A stretch of 64,000 bases of DNA from Syntrophomonas sp. DTU018. Lineage in GTDB: Bacteria > Bacillota > Syntrophomonadia > Syntrophomonadales > Syntrophomonadaceae. Below the pieces are notes generated by a model. That model had not been told where the DNA came from. It was given only the letters and a program-made list of their open reading frames with translations, and ran no database searches. A program made the translations under genes and the position numbers. Positions 52,025 to 61,907 of the stretch are shown here, piece by piece (the first letter of the stretch is position 1; the number at the start of each line of letters is the position of its first letter). The stretch is taken from contig LFSR01000002.1 of the NCBI GenBank assembly GCA_001513155.1, forward strand, positions 1-64,000, written 5' to 3'.

Positions 52025-52054
52025 AGCTGATACTCGCCAGGTATCAGCTTTTTT
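52025..52054 (+). terminator. Rho-independent terminator after the carbonic anhydrase gene
   Basis: AGCTGATAC / GTATCAGCT perfect stem with TTTTTT tail. Confidence 0.9.
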
Positions 52055-52277
52055 ATATTTGAGCTGACTTTTTTTCCCGTTGTTAACAGGGCTTTTCCAT
52101 ATCTGATAGCCCACGTGGAATAAGCGATACTTACAGCGTGAAGAAAGCAATTAGAGGTATATTAAAAGTATAATCTCCGTAACAAAACACAACTTTACTG
52201 CGAAACAAGGTATCTAATCTATGGAAGGGTCTATTTGAAAAAAGCAAATGTAATGCTTTTGGAAAAGGGGAACACAA

Positions 52278-52982
52278 ATGGAATACAAGATAATGCTGAT
52301 TGAAGACGATGATTCCATAGCCCAGCTGCTTAGCTCGCATCTTGAGAAATTTGGGTATAAATCCATAGTAGTGAAGGATTTTGATAATATTTTGGATATG
52401 TTTATTCATATGAATCCGCATCTAGTTTTGCTTGATATCAATTTACCAAAATACGATGGCTATTATTGGTGCAGGAAAATAAGACAGGTCTCTACGAATC
52501 CGATCATACTTATTTCTGCCCGGGATAGTGAAATGGATCAGGTGATGGGGATAGAAAGCGGTGCAGATGATTATATAACCAAGCCATTTTATTACGATGT
52601 GGTTATTGCCAAAATTAAAAGCCAGTTAAGACGTTGTTATGGCGAGTTTGCCCCCGATTTATCGGCAGAAAGAAGGGTTGATCTGGAAGGACTCATTTTA
52701 TACCCCGAAAGGCCGGAACTGCATTTTAACGGCAATTCCACGGTACTGACCAAGAAAGAAGCTGAACTTGCCGAGGTGCTGATGAGTATGTCTCCCAGGA
52801 CAGTAAGCCGGGACATACTTATGGAAAAACTCTGGGACGACCAGGCTTTTATAGATGAAAATACACTAAATGTGAATATAGCACGTCTCAGAAAAAAGCT
52901 GCAAGAAATTGGTGTTGACAAGGCCCTGGAAACCATAAGGGGACACGGATACAGACTGAATGTAACCTGGAGGCACAAGTGA
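52278..52982 (+). CDS. OmpR-family response regulator, BceR-like
   Basis: 234 residues: a receiver domain with phospho-acceptor Asp53 (LLDINLPKYDG), conserved Lys (DDYITKPF), and a winged-helix output domain (TVSRDILMEKLWDD). The next gene, a short-loop histidine kinase, starts on the base after its stop. With the ABC genes 54310 and 55055 this forms a Bce-type antimicrobial-peptide sensing module. Confidence 0.9.
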   Translation: MEYKIMLIEDDDSIAQLLSSHLEKFGYKSIVVKDFDNILDMFIHMNPHLVLLDINLPKYDGYYWCRKIRQVSTNPIILISARDSEMDQVMGIESGADDYITKPFYYDVVIAKIKSQLRRCYGEFAPDLSAERRVDLEGLILYPERPELHFNGNSTVLTKKEAELAEVLMSMSPRTVSRDILMEKLWDDQAFIDENTLNVNIARLRKKLQEIGVDKALETIRGHGYRLNVTWRHK

Positions 52983-53966
52983 ATGAAAATTTTTCTGCTG
53001 GACCATATGCCCTTCGTATTATTATATCTCTTCAATATGATCTTCCTATTTGTCTTTTATAGAAGGCTAGGTGGATTTGAAACTTTAGCAAATGTTTATT
53101 ACTTCATATTCTTAAGCAGCTTCCTTCTGGCAATATTTTTGTTATACCGTTATCTTTCCGGCAAAGGTCTATATGAAAAATTGAGCAGGAGGCCTACTGA
53201 CCTTGAGGATACTCTGTCTATACCTGGAAGTGCTCCTCTTGCAGAAAGAGTCAGCCAGCTGCTTCATGAGCAATATAATCTGTTTCAAGAACAAATCCAG
53301 ATATATAAACGGAAACAAGCAGAACATCTGAACTTTATTCATCAATGGGTTCATCAGATGAAAACACCTATATCAGTTATTCACTTAATTCTTCAGGAAA
53401 ACGAAGGTGAACCTTATGCAGAGAATATCCGGCAGGAGCTGGAGGGTATCACCAGAGGGTTAAACATGGCTATGAATATGGCCAGGTTAGGCAGTTTTCA
53501 ACATGATTTTACCGTTGAAAGGGTTTCGCTGCATGCCCTTGTTTCCGGAGTTATAAATGAGCAAAAAAGGTATTTCATAAGAAAAAAGGTTTACCCTGAA
53601 GTAAAAGTTGATCCAGACATATCAGTAAGATCCGACCGGAAGTGGCTGAAGTTCATAATAGAACAGTTGCTGGTAAATGCCATTAAATACACGGAAGGGG
53701 AAAGTAAAAAAGTCATTGTATCGGCTTATGAGAACGGACAAGGCAAGGTTTTGGAAGTGAAAGATCAGGGCGTAGGAATACCTTCACATGATATCCGGCG
53801 AGTTTTTGAACCTTTTTACACGGGTGAAAATGGGCGAAAATTTGGTGAATCTACTGGTATGGGGTTATACCTGGTACATGAAGTATGTAAAAAATTGGAC
53901 CATAAAATTGAAATAGAGTCAGAATTAGGAGATGGAACTTCGGTTAGGATTATTTTTTGTAATTGA
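52983..53966 (+). CDS. Intramembrane-sensing histidine kinase, BceS-like
   Basis: 327 residues with two close amino-terminal helices (~10-27 and ~38-56) and almost no external loop, typical of BceS kinases that receive the signal from a partner ABC transporter. The H-box is WVHQMKTPIS (His124), the N-box LLVNAIKYT, and the G-boxes VKDQGVGI and STGMGLYLV. It should phosphorylate the regulator encoded immediately upstream. Confidence 0.9.
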   Translation: MKIFLLDHMPFVLLYLFNMIFLFVFYRRLGGFETLANVYYFIFLSSFLLAIFLLYRYLSGKGLYEKLSRRPTDLEDTLSIPGSAPLAERVSQLLHEQYNLFQEQIQIYKRKQAEHLNFIHQWVHQMKTPISVIHLILQENEGEPYAENIRQELEGITRGLNMAMNMARLGSFQHDFTVERVSLHALVSGVINEQKRYFIRKKVYPEVKVDPDISVRSDRKWLKFIIEQLLVNAIKYTEGESKKVIVSAYENGQGKVLEVKDQGVGIPSHDIRRVFEPFYTGENGRKFGESTGMGLYLVHEVCKKLDHKIEIESELGDGTSVRIIFCN

Positions 53967-54213
53967 AGCACCGTCTCCCAAAATCAACCCAAAAACTGCT
54001 CCCTCTTGGGAGTTCTGTTCTTCTTCACGGTTCCTTAATTGCTTCTAGCTTTTCTCACCTTGGTCAATTTGGCTTTATCAGTACCTGACAAAAGCAATTT
54101 GAATCAAGAAAAGCCTTGTTCGTCAGCTGGGGTATTAAAACCTTAACCTGAACCAGGTTATACCGGATTTTGTCCTTCCCAGCTTTTTTTTGGGCTGGCT
54201 TTGGAATGCATTA

Positions 54214-54227
54214 TTACAGCAGTGTAA
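54214..54227 (+). promoter_or_regulatory. Candidate BceR operator upstream of the ABC genes
   Basis: TTACA-GCAG-TGTAA, a 5-4-5 inverted repeat about 95 bases before the ATPase start. The 53967-54309 gap also contains an imperfect CTCCCAA/TTGGGAG hairpin near 53977-54022. Assignment to BceR rests only on position and symmetry. Confidence 0.4.
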
Positions 54228-54309
54228 GGTTAATGTAATGATAATCGATAGCAGAGAAAACAGGGGTATATAAAATAAAAGTATCACAAATACGAAAGGA
54301 TGCTTGAAA

Positions 54310-55080
54310 TTGGAGATTCTGAGATTAAAACATGTTTCTAAAATATACGGGACTAAGGTACAGTATACTGCCCTTAATGATATCAGCCTGAGTATCGAAA
54401 AGGGCGAATTTGTGGGAATAATGGGACCTTCCGGGAGCGGAAAGACCACTCTCCTTAATGTAATTTCCACCATTGATCCTCCCACCTCCGGAGAGGTATT
54501 GATAGACGGGGAAAATCCCTATAAGTCAGATAGCTCAAAGCTGGCACTATTCAGGCGCAGGAAGCTGGGCTTTGTTTTTCAGGATTTCAATCTGATTGAT
54601 ACCTTAACCATTGGTGAAAATATTATGCTTCCTTTAACCCTGGATGGGCACAAAGTTTCTGTTATGGAGGAAAAGCTGAAGGATGTGGCTGCAAGGCTAG
54701 ATATAGAAAACATCCTCACGAAAAGGACCTTTGAAGTATCTGGCGGGCAGGCCCAGCGAACTGCCATCGCCAGGGCTGTTATTCATTCGCCTTTGCTTTT
54801 GCTGGCCGATGAACCTACGGGAAATCTTGACTCCAAAGCAGCGAAAGACGTGATGGAGCTATTCGAAAGCATTAACCGGGATACTGGGGTAACTACGGTG
54901 ATGGTAACCCACGATCCTAAGTCAGCCAGCTACTGCCGGCGCGTGATATTTATTAAAGATGGCCAGTTTTTTAATGAAATTCATCGTGGTGACAGCCGGC
55001 AGAAGTTTTACCAGCAAATTATTGATGTTCTTGCCCTGCTGGGAGGTGAGGCCAATGACCTTGACACAATTCGCCTTTAA
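54310..55080 (+). CDS. BceA-like ABC transporter ATPase
   Basis: 256 residues from TTG 54310, chosen because AAAGGA stands 9 bases upstream and the protein then opens EILRLKHVSKIYG like other BceA; TTG 54304 is possible. It has Walker A GPSGSGKTT, signature VSGGQAQ, and Walker B LLLADEPTGNLDSKA. It overlaps the permease gene by 26 bases. Confidence 0.9.
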   Translation: MEILRLKHVSKIYGTKVQYTALNDISLSIEKGEFVGIMGPSGSGKTTLLNVISTIDPPTSGEVLIDGENPYKSDSSKLALFRRRKLGFVFQDFNLIDTLTIGENIMLPLTLDGHKVSVMEEKLKDVAARLDIENILTKRTFEVSGGQAQRTAIARAVIHSPLLLLADEPTGNLDSKAAKDVMELFESINRDTGVTTVMVTHDPKSASYCRRVIFIKDGQFFNEIHRGDSRQKFYQQIIDVLALLGGEANDLDTIRL

Positions 55081-56989
55081 CAATGTGAGACGCAATACCA
55101 GGGTGTATCTGGCTTATTTTCTGAGCAGTGTTTTTACTATTATGGTTTTCTTCTCTTTTGCCGTTAATTTGTTTCATCCGGTAATAGCAAGCAGAAAGGG
55201 CGGGACAATCGAAATAATAATGGGGCAAACCGAGGCGGCAATCCTTGTTTTTTCGTTTTTATTTGTGCTTATCTCGGTGAATGCCTTTTTGAAAGTGAGA
55301 AGCAAGGAATTCGGAATCCTGATGCTGCTAGGTATGACTAAAGAGCAGCTCAGACGGCTGGTTTTCCTGGAAAATATGATGATAGGATGCCTGGCAATTA
55401 TTGTAGGTATCTCCCTTGGCTTGGTGTTTTCCAAGCTCTTTTTAATGATTCTGAGCAGTATCCTGGTTTATGAGGATCTATCGTTTTATTTTCCGTATAA
55501 AGCAATACTGTTGACTACAGGCTTCTTTATCTTAATATTCCTGGGTATTTCAGCTTTGACTCCCTTTATAATCCGTATCAACAGCATTATCGAACTTTTA
55601 CAGGGAAGCAAAAGACCTAACCGGGAGATAGAGTTTTCTGCAGTACAATCTATAGCTGCCCTTTTGTTGCTAGGTGCAGGCTATTTTATGGCCTTATCTT
55701 TTCAATTGTATGGTATAAATCATTTTTTGGACAGGATTGTTTTATTAATTGAAAACCTGCCCTATGTGGAGGTTATTTTAACCGCTTCGGTAGTTATAGG
55801 AACTTATTTGTTTTTCACCCAGTTCAGTATTTTTATACTGCACAGATTAAAGGGGAATAAAAGTTTCTACCTGCATAAGACCAATATGCTGTGGATTTCC
55901 GATCTTATTTACCGGATCAGAGATAATGCCCGTATGCTTTTTTTAGTTACCATTCTGTCGGCGGTTGCTTTTACGGCGGTAACGGGAGTATATGCACTAA
56001 GTTCAGTAGTAAAGGATGAGGCCCTTCAGGATAACCCTTTCGCTCTTACTTACACATCCTATTGCAGCAATAAAAATGAGCAGCAGCAAGTCAGAATAAT
56101 TGAGGACATGCTTGAGGCCCATGGCTTTAACTACGCAAGAGTTCAAAGCGAGGTTATAAAGCAGGTTTCCAACCATCGAACCATCCATATCATGAAGCTT
56201 TCGGATTATAACCGCCGGGTGTCTGCTTTAGAATTGGAGCAGGCGGTACTGGGTGAAGACCAGGCATTATTAGTTCCTGTCTATGTAAGATTCGATCCCA
56301 AAAGAGATAAAACCCTAAGCCAGCAAAGCATTTCCTTGGATAACGGAGCAATAAACCTGGAAGTGGTTGGAGTAGCCCCTAAAGTAATCTTCTATTCTGG
56401 CTTATTTCCCAACCTGGTTGTGGTGAATAATGAAACGTATGACAAGATAACAGGTATACAGGAAAAATACCACTCTTACTCCTATGATATTCCCGACTGG
56501 CTGAACACCAGGGAAGTAACTGAAAAACTGAGAGATCAGCTGGGGGTAGGAGAACATGGCCAATATTTCTGGTCAACCAGGATAGAAGGGTATACTGTGG
56601 AAAATCAAAACAAGAAATTATTTTTATATGTAGGATTCTTCCTTGGGGCCATATTTTTCCTGGGGGCTGGCAGCTTCCTTTATTTTAGGCTATATACCGA
56701 CCTGAATCAGGAAAAAAGTAAATATATCGGCATATCAAAACTAGGCTTAAGCTTTCGGGAAATGAAAAAGGTGGCAAGTATGCAAATCGCAGTCCTGTTT
56801 TTTGTCCCTTATGTTCTGGCAAGTATTCATACTTATTTTGCCATAAATGTGCTGCAAACCGTATTGTATTCGTCTGTTTTCCAGCAGTTCCTGACAGTTT
56901 TAGGGGCATTTTTGATCTTGAACATTATTTATTATCTTTCCGTCCGCTCCCGGTATATTAATTATTTAAAGCAGTTTATTGTGCCATAA
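55055..56989 (+). CDS. BceB-like ABC transporter permease
   Basis: 644 residues from ATG 55055 behind GGGAGGTGAGG. It has ten helices with a large extracellular domain between helices 7 and 8 (residues ~320-520), the mark of BceB/VraG permeases; FtsX-type cores are visible (VRSKEFGILMLLGMTKEQL). It removes bacitracin-like peptides from lipid II-cycle intermediates and signals to the kinase encoded at 52983. The module has the usual RS then AB order, with separate promoters. Confidence 0.9.
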   Translation: MTLTQFAFNNVRRNTRVYLAYFLSSVFTIMVFFSFAVNLFHPVIASRKGGTIEIIMGQTEAAILVFSFLFVLISVNAFLKVRSKEFGILMLLGMTKEQLRRLVFLENMMIGCLAIIVGISLGLVFSKLFLMILSSILVYEDLSFYFPYKAILLTTGFFILIFLGISALTPFIIRINSIIELLQGSKRPNREIEFSAVQSIAALLLLGAGYFMALSFQLYGINHFLDRIVLLIENLPYVEVILTASVVIGTYLFFTQFSIFILHRLKGNKSFYLHKTNMLWISDLIYRIRDNARMLFLVTILSAVAFTAVTGVYALSSVVKDEALQDNPFALTYTSYCSNKNEQQQVRIIEDMLEAHGFNYARVQSEVIKQVSNHRTIHIMKLSDYNRRVSALELEQAVLGEDQALLVPVYVRFDPKRDKTLSQQSISLDNGAINLEVVGVAPKVIFYSGLFPNLVVVNNETYDKITGIQEKYHSYSYDIPDWLNTREVTEKLRDQLGVGEHGQYFWSTRIEGYTVENQNKKLFLYVGFFLGAIFFLGAGSFLYFRLYTDLNQEKSKYIGISKLGLSFREMKKVASMQIAVLFFVPYVLASIHTYFAINVLQTVLYSSVFQQFLTVLGAFLILNIIYYLSVRSRYINYLKQFIVP

Positions 56990-57076
56990 TTGGGCTTCAA
57001 TAGCTGGTCTTGCTATTGCTGCCCGGGAAAAAGATGGTTTCCCCTGCTTCCCGGAACCTAATACTGTCATCTTCAG

Positions 57077-57107
57077 CCCACCCTGTGTTTTACGGTGTGG
57101 GTTTTTA
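57077..57107 (+). terminator. Rho-independent terminator after the BceAB-like genes
   Basis: CCCACCCTGT / ACGGTGTGGG stem (one mismatch, one G-U) with a TTTTTATTT tail. Confidence 0.8.
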
Positions 57108-57278
57108 TTTATATGTATATATTTTCTTGTTAAGCCAGGAGTATAGATATTTTTCTATATAATGTGAGGAATTTTTGCGGAACAAGTTGGAATCAGGCAG
57201 ATAAGCGGAAGGGAGCAAATGATATGCAAGGATTTTGTAAATGACTAATAATAAGTCGGGTCAAGTAGATGCAGGAGG

Positions 57279-58097
57279 ATGATGTACAGGAGGACGAGCT
57301 TTGCATTGATTTATAAAAACCCAGTACAATCGGGTAGTGAAAGGAGTGATACTATCAATATTCTCAGATCACGATTTGTTGCGATCATTATTGTAGCAGT
57401 TATTATAGTTACTGTACCTGTACAACCGGTATTGGCATTGCTGGGAGATCGTACGCTAAAGATGGGGGATCAGGGGTACGATGTTCAGCAGCTCCAGCGC
57501 GACCTGGGCTATTTAGGCTATCCGGTTGGTCAAGCGGATGGTATATATGGCTGGAATACTTTTCAAGCTGTAAAGAGCTTTCAGGCAGATCATGGACTGG
57601 CAGCGGACGGAGTTACTGGTAAGGCCACCGCTCAGGAAGTTATCAAGCAGGTAAGCAAGCCGGCTAATACCAATTCCGGTACTGCTGACGCTGCTGGCAA
57701 TGATGCGGTTAATCCTTCCCGGGGAGGTTCTTATTGGAATCTATCTCAGGGTGACATCTATAATCTGGCCAGATTGGTACATGGCGAAGCCCGGGGTGAA
57801 CCTTTCGAAGGTAAAGTAGCTATAGTAGCTGTGGTACTTAACCGGTTAAGATCAGACAAGTTTGGCAACAGTGTAAATCAGATTATTTTTGAACCAGGTG
57901 CCTTCACGGCTGTCAGTGACGGGCAGTTTTGGCTGGAACCGGACGAGAGCAGTTACCAGGCTGTTCAGGCGGCCTTACGCGGATGGGATCCCACTGGCGG
58001 AGCCATATACTACTGGAATCCAGCTACAGCCACCAATAAGTGGGTTTGGAGCCGTCCAATTATTAACCAAATCGGCAAACACGTATTTGCCAGGTAA
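57279..58097 (+). CDS. Spore cortex-lytic-type cell wall hydrolase, SleB-like
   Basis: About 272 residues with an amino-terminal helix or signal (FVAIIIVAVIIVTVPVQPVLA), a peptidoglycan-binding domain (DVQQLQRDLGYLGYPVGQADG), a Ser/Asn/Ala linker and a C-terminal Hydrolase_2 (SleB/CwlJ) domain (LARLVHGEARGEPFEGKVAI, with the catalytic Glu in GEARGE). It degrades spore cortex during germination. The start is unclear: ATG 57279 touches its AGGAGG, TTG 57306 is rather far from a second AGGAGG, and a third AAAGGAG at about 57341-57347 is followed only by ATC/ATT codons. Confidence 0.87.
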   Translation: MMYRRTSFALIYKNPVQSGSERSDTINILRSRFVAIIIVAVIIVTVPVQPVLALLGDRTLKMGDQGYDVQQLQRDLGYLGYPVGQADGIYGWNTFQAVKSFQADHGLAADGVTGKATAQEVIKQVSKPANTNSGTADAAGNDAVNPSRGGSYWNLSQGDIYNLARLVHGEARGEPFEGKVAIVAVVLNRLRSDKFGNSVNQIIFEPGAFTAVSDGQFWLEPDESSYQAVQAALRGWDPTGGAIYYWNPATATNKWVWSRPIINQIGKHVFAR

Positions 58098-58123
58098 ACC
58101 AGGAGAAGTAAAACAATGCAAGA

Positions 58124-58201
58124 GGGATGGTTCTCTCTGTCATTTGTCTAAATGCATGTTAGCGGCATTTATTACTGGAGAATGACAGAATTAACCGTCC
58201 C
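58124..58201. repeat. Long nested inverted repeat between sleB and the reductase gene
   Basis: GGGATGGTT...CTGTCATT pairs with AATGACAG...AACCGTCCC, with an inner AAATGC/GCATTT hairpin. It sits between convergent genes, so it may end transcription. GTCATT/AATGAC recalls the R1 half-unit ends, but the rest differs. Confidence 0.5.
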
Positions 58202-58248
58202 CTTTGCACTCGTGGTGACAGAACAGGTGAGAAGGACAAACCTGCTGG

Positions 58249-59919
58249 TTACTGTAAATTGGCTTTGTCCCACTGCTGGACTTCCCAGAAAACATAGCCT
58301 CCGCTGATATTTACCGCCCGGTAACCCAGTTGTTTGAGAATGCGAGACGCTACATAGCTGCGCAAACCTGAATGACAATAAATCAGGATTTCTTTGTCCG
58401 CGGGTATTTCTTCCCGGCGGAGACGAATCTCATCCAGGGGTATGTGATAAGAACCTGGTACTTTACCCCGGGATGCTTCTCTGAAGGTACGGACATCCAG
58501 CAAAAAAGCCCCCTCGGAAACCCGGGCGGGTACTTCCGGCCAGTGGATAACTTCCACATCTCCATTTACCAGGTTGCCTGCGGCATAACCGGTCATGTTA
58601 ACCGGATCCTTGGCTGATGAAAAAGGCGGCGCGTAAGCCAATTCCAATTCCTGCAGGTCAAATACCGTCATACCAGCCCTCAGCGCCGTGGCAATCACGT
58701 CAATGCGTTTGTCAACTCCCTCATATCCCACTATCTGGGCTCCCAGCAATTTTCCATCCCCGGGAGCAAAGAGCAGTTTTATAGCCATAGGCATGGCACC
58801 GGGGTAATAGGCAGCATGAGAACTGGGATAGGTATGAACAGCCAGGTAAGGCTGTTCCAAAGCCCGCAGGCGTTTTTCATTCAAACCGGTTACCCCGGCA
58901 GCCATCCTGCCAAATTTCACAATAGCTGTTCCCTGGGCACCTTTATAAGGGATTTTGCGCCCGCATATATTATTGGCTATTACCCATCCCTGCCGGTTGG
59001 CGGGACCCGCCAGGGGCAGCAGCATTTCCTGACCGGTTTGGAAATTCTTGATCTCTATGGCATCCCCGCCGGCATAGATAAAGGGATCGGAAGTCTGCAG
59101 GTATTCGTTCACCAGTATGCCGCCGGTGGAACCAATAGCCAGTCCGGCTTCCCGGGCCAAGGTTGTCTCCGGTTTCACCCCCACACCCAGGATAACCAGA
59201 TCAGCGGCTACGATGCTGTTGTCATCCAGAACCACTTCTTCAACCTTATCTTTCCCTTTCAGTCCAACCACCCGCCGGTTAAGAAGCAGGTCAATATCTG
59301 TGTCGATTATATAGCGATGCAGGAAGGCGGCCATTTCAGGATCCAGGGGCGGCATAACCTGGGATGAAGCTTCCACTATGGTGACATCGAGACCGAGATG
59401 GTTTAACATGTCGGCCATTTCCAGGCCGATAAACCCGCCTCCCACTACTACTGCCCGGGATGGGTGATGATCCTGCACATAAGCCCGGATAATATCGCTG
59501 TCGGGTATGTTGCGTACAGTAAAAATATTGGGTCTGTCCAGACCCTCCAGGGGAGGTGCAAAGGGAATGGAACCCGGTGCCAGTATCAGGTAGTCATAAT
59601 TCTCCCGGTATGTTTCCCCGGATATCAAGTTACGGACGGTTACAATTCTCTCTTGGGGATGTATCCGGGTAACTTCGTTTGAGGTGCATACCTGGATGTT
59701 GAAGCGCTTTTGCATGTCCTGGGGAGAAAGCAGCAACAGGTTGCTGCGCTGGGGTATAACCCCTCCTACATAGTAGGGCAGACCGCAGTTGGCAAAGGAT
59801 ATATACTCTCCCTTTTCAAAGATAATGATCTCCGCGTGCTCATCCAAGCGGCGCAAGCGAGCAGCGGCACTGGCTCCGGCGGCAACCCCACCGATGATTA
59901 CTACTTTTTTACCAGCCAT
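58249..59919 (-). CDS. CoA-disulfide reductase / NADH oxidase with C-terminal rhodanese domain
   Basis: 556 residues. It has an FAD site (VVIIGGVAAGASAAARLRRL), the active cysteine Cys45 in SFANCGLPYY, an NAD site (VVVGGGFIGLEMADML), a dimerisation domain, then a rhodanese domain with Cys515 in YCHSGLRS. CoADR-Rhd fusions reduce CoA persulfides, CoA disulfide or polysulfide with NAD(P)H, linking thiol redox and sulfur handling. Monocistronic, convergent with sleB. Confidence 0.92.
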   Translation of the reverse strand: MAGKKVVIIGGVAAGASAAARLRRLDEHAEIIIFEKGEYISFANCGLPYYVGGVIPQRSNLLLLSPQDMQKRFNIQVCTSNEVTRIHPQERIVTVRNLISGETYRENYDYLILAPGSIPFAPPLEGLDRPNIFTVRNIPDSDIIRAYVQDHHPSRAVVVGGGFIGLEMADMLNHLGLDVTIVEASSQVMPPLDPEMAAFLHRYIIDTDIDLLLNRRVVGLKGKDKVEEVVLDDNSIVAADLVILGVGVKPETTLAREAGLAIGSTGGILVNEYLQTSDPFIYAGGDAIEIKNFQTGQEMLLPLAGPANRQGWVIANNICGRKIPYKGAQGTAIVKFGRMAAGVTGLNEKRLRALEQPYLAVHTYPSSHAAYYPGAMPMAIKLLFAPGDGKLLGAQIVGYEGVDKRIDVIATALRAGMTVFDLQELELAYAPPFSSAKDPVNMTGYAAGNLVNGDVEVIHWPEVPARVSEGAFLLDVRTFREASRGKVPGSYHIPLDEIRLRREEIPADKEILIYCHSGLRSYVASRILKQLGYRAVNISGGYVFWEVQQWDKANLQ

Positions 59920-60198
59920 ATCACTGATTCCAGCTCTGGCAGCAATATTGCGCCGGGCTGAAATCTTTCACCTCCCCTGGTGTAATTTAATCGTTTTATA
60001 CTTCCATTATATTTGGATAAGCCGAGGCAGGGGTAACATTTTGTCTAATTGGGGCAGTTCAAGCCGGCCTTAAAATAAATAGACGCTAGGGGGATAAGCC
60101 ATGTATACAATGTTCATGAGCGTAATGTTTGAAAACGGATGAATAGTTTATTATACTGATAAGATAAGCTATGAATCGTCAGAAGGAGTAGAAAGAGT

Positions 60199-61266
60199 AT
60201 GGGAAACATCACGATCGAGCGAACCCAATCACCTAAGCAAAAGCCCGATCAAAACAATTTGGGCTTTGGCAACTATTTTACGGACCACATGTTTGTAATG
60301 GATTACACTGCCGGCAAAGGGTGGCATGATCCCCGCATCATTCCTTACCAGCCTTTGCAGTTGGAACCGTCTGCCATGGTGCTTCATTACGGGCAGGCCA
60401 TCTTTGAAGGTCTGAAAGCCTACAAAGCTAAAGATGGCAGGATACTGCTTTTCAGGCCACACCAAAACATGGCCCGTACCAACATTTCCAACGATAGGCT
60501 TTGCATTCCTCCCATTGACGTGGATTTTGGAGTAGAAGCCATTAAGACCCTGGTGAAGTTGGAAAAAGATTGGATTCCCGAAGCAGAAGGAACATCGCTA
60601 TATATCAGGCCTTTTATCATTGCTACCGATCCTTACCTAGGAGTACGCCCTTCCAATACATACAAGTTTATCATCATCCTTTCACCAGTTGGTGCCTATT
60701 ATCCTGAAGGAATTAATCCAGTTAAGATTTATGTGGAGAGCAAATATGTCCGGGCGGTCAAAGGCGGTATCGGTTATGCCAAGACTCCCGGCAATTATGC
60801 AGCCAGCCTCAAATCCCAGGTGGAAGCCCATGAAAAAGGCTATACCCAGGTATTATGGCTGGATGGAGTTGAACGCAAGTACATAGAAGAAGTCGGCACC
60901 ATGAATGTATTCTTCAAAATCGACGGCAAAGTAATAACCCCTGCCCTGGAGGGAAGTATTCTGGCTGGCATTACCCGGGATTCAAGCATAGCCTTATTGA
61001 AACACTGGGGAATTCCGGTGGAAGAACGGCGTATCAGCATAGAAGAAGTATATCAGGCCCATGCGGAAGGACGGCTGGAGGAAGCTTTTGGTACCGGAAC
61101 TGCTGCGGTTATTTCACCTATAGGTTCGTTAAACTGGAATGATCATATTATTACTATTAACAACGGAGAGACCGGTCCCATCGCCAAACGGCTTTATGAT
61201 ACCCTAACCGGCATTCAGTGGGGTGATTTGGAAGATCCCTTTGGTTGGGTGGTACCGGTTGAATAG
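60199..61266 (+). CDS. ilvE: Branched-chain amino acid aminotransferase
   Basis: 355 residues of fold-type IV PLP enzyme. The PLP lysine is in GYAKTPGNYAAS. MVLHYGQAIFEGLKAYK, EEVGTMNVFFKIDGK and LAGITRDS are the class II BCAT marks. It makes Leu, Ile and Val from their 2-oxoacids with glutamate. An AAGGAG precedes the ATG. No T-box was seen in the 59920-60198 gap, only a spurious 13-codon frame. Confidence 0.93.
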   Translation: MGNITIERTQSPKQKPDQNNLGFGNYFTDHMFVMDYTAGKGWHDPRIIPYQPLQLEPSAMVLHYGQAIFEGLKAYKAKDGRILLFRPHQNMARTNISNDRLCIPPIDVDFGVEAIKTLVKLEKDWIPEAEGTSLYIRPFIIATDPYLGVRPSNTYKFIIILSPVGAYYPEGINPVKIYVESKYVRAVKGGIGYAKTPGNYAASLKSQVEAHEKGYTQVLWLDGVERKYIEEVGTMNVFFKIDGKVITPALEGSILAGITRDSSIALLKHWGIPVEERRISIEEVYQAHAEGRLEEAFGTGTAAVISPIGSLNWNDHIITINNGETGPIAKRLYDTLTGIQWGDLEDPFGWVVPVE

Positions 61267-61395
61267 AATAACTGACCTTTGCAGCCAGGATTTTAATTGA
61301 TGAAACCTTCATACCCGGTACAGTGGGGAGGAAAACGGAAAGTCCTGCCGAATTACCATCTTCGGAGAGACTTTCACGGGTTGGAGGGAAAATTG

Positions 61396-61650
61396 ATGAC
61401 GGAATTCCGATTTGAAATCATCAAGGCAGAGCCTTTGAAAGGACAAAAACTTGCAGGCAGCAAGGATTATTTAACCCATGTTACGGTGATACGTGATGGG
61501 AAGACCATCATGGATGAGAATATTAGAGTAAGAAAGAACCCTGCCGGGATTTTTCCGGAACAGGATGTTATCCGGAAGAAGATAACCGCTCCATCGCTGC
61601 AGAAAGAGTTGAATGAAAAATTAAAAGCCTATATTAAGAAACAGAAATAA
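61396..61650 (+). CDS. Conserved-looking 84-residue protein, function unknown
   Basis: 84 residues from ATG 61396 behind TGGAGGG. It is a small basic soluble protein (FRFEIIKAEPLKGQKLAGSK, then TVIRDGKTIMDENIRVRKNP) with a Lys-rich helical tail. Not recognised. It lies 129 bases after ilvE and is closed by a strong terminator, so it may be the last gene of that transcript. Confidence 0.65.
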   Translation: MTEFRFEIIKAEPLKGQKLAGSKDYLTHVTVIRDGKTIMDENIRVRKNPAGIFPEQDVIRKKITAPSLQKELNEKLKAYIKKQK

Positions 61651-61666
61651 ACAAGTTTGTGATCCG

Positions 61667-61691
61667 ACCGGCCGTCTTCGGCCGGTTTTTT
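61667..61691 (+). terminator. Rho-independent terminator
   Basis: ACCGGCCG-TCTT-CGGCCGGT perfect stem and TTTTTT tail. Confidence 0.95.
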
Positions 61692-61838
61692 CATTTTGTA
61701 TGTTCTTTTTAACAACACTTGTTTATTTTACAGCACCTTTCCAGATAAGGACATGAGCAATATGAGGTTTGCCATATCCCAATTTATAAAAAGCAGCATC
61801 TAAGCTGGCATATAAAAAGTAGGTTTTGTTCCAATCCC

Positions 61839-61854
61839 TGGCAGGAGAATTGTT
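61839..61854 (+). promoter_or_regulatory. Weak sigma-54-like site upstream of the enoyl-CoA hydratase gene
   Basis: TGGCAGGAGAATTGTT has a good -24 box and correct spacing, but GT instead of GC in the -12 box. Given for comparison with the better site at 50249. Confidence 0.25.
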
Positions 61855-61907
61855 ATAAAGAGAGAATGGTTTTTTAAACGAACATAAAATTAAGGGGGAT
61901 TTGGAAT

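Noticed and set aside
60101-60142. 13-codon frame as a leader peptide for ilvE
   Set aside because: No run of Leu/Ile/Val codons and no terminator/antiterminator structure seen after it.
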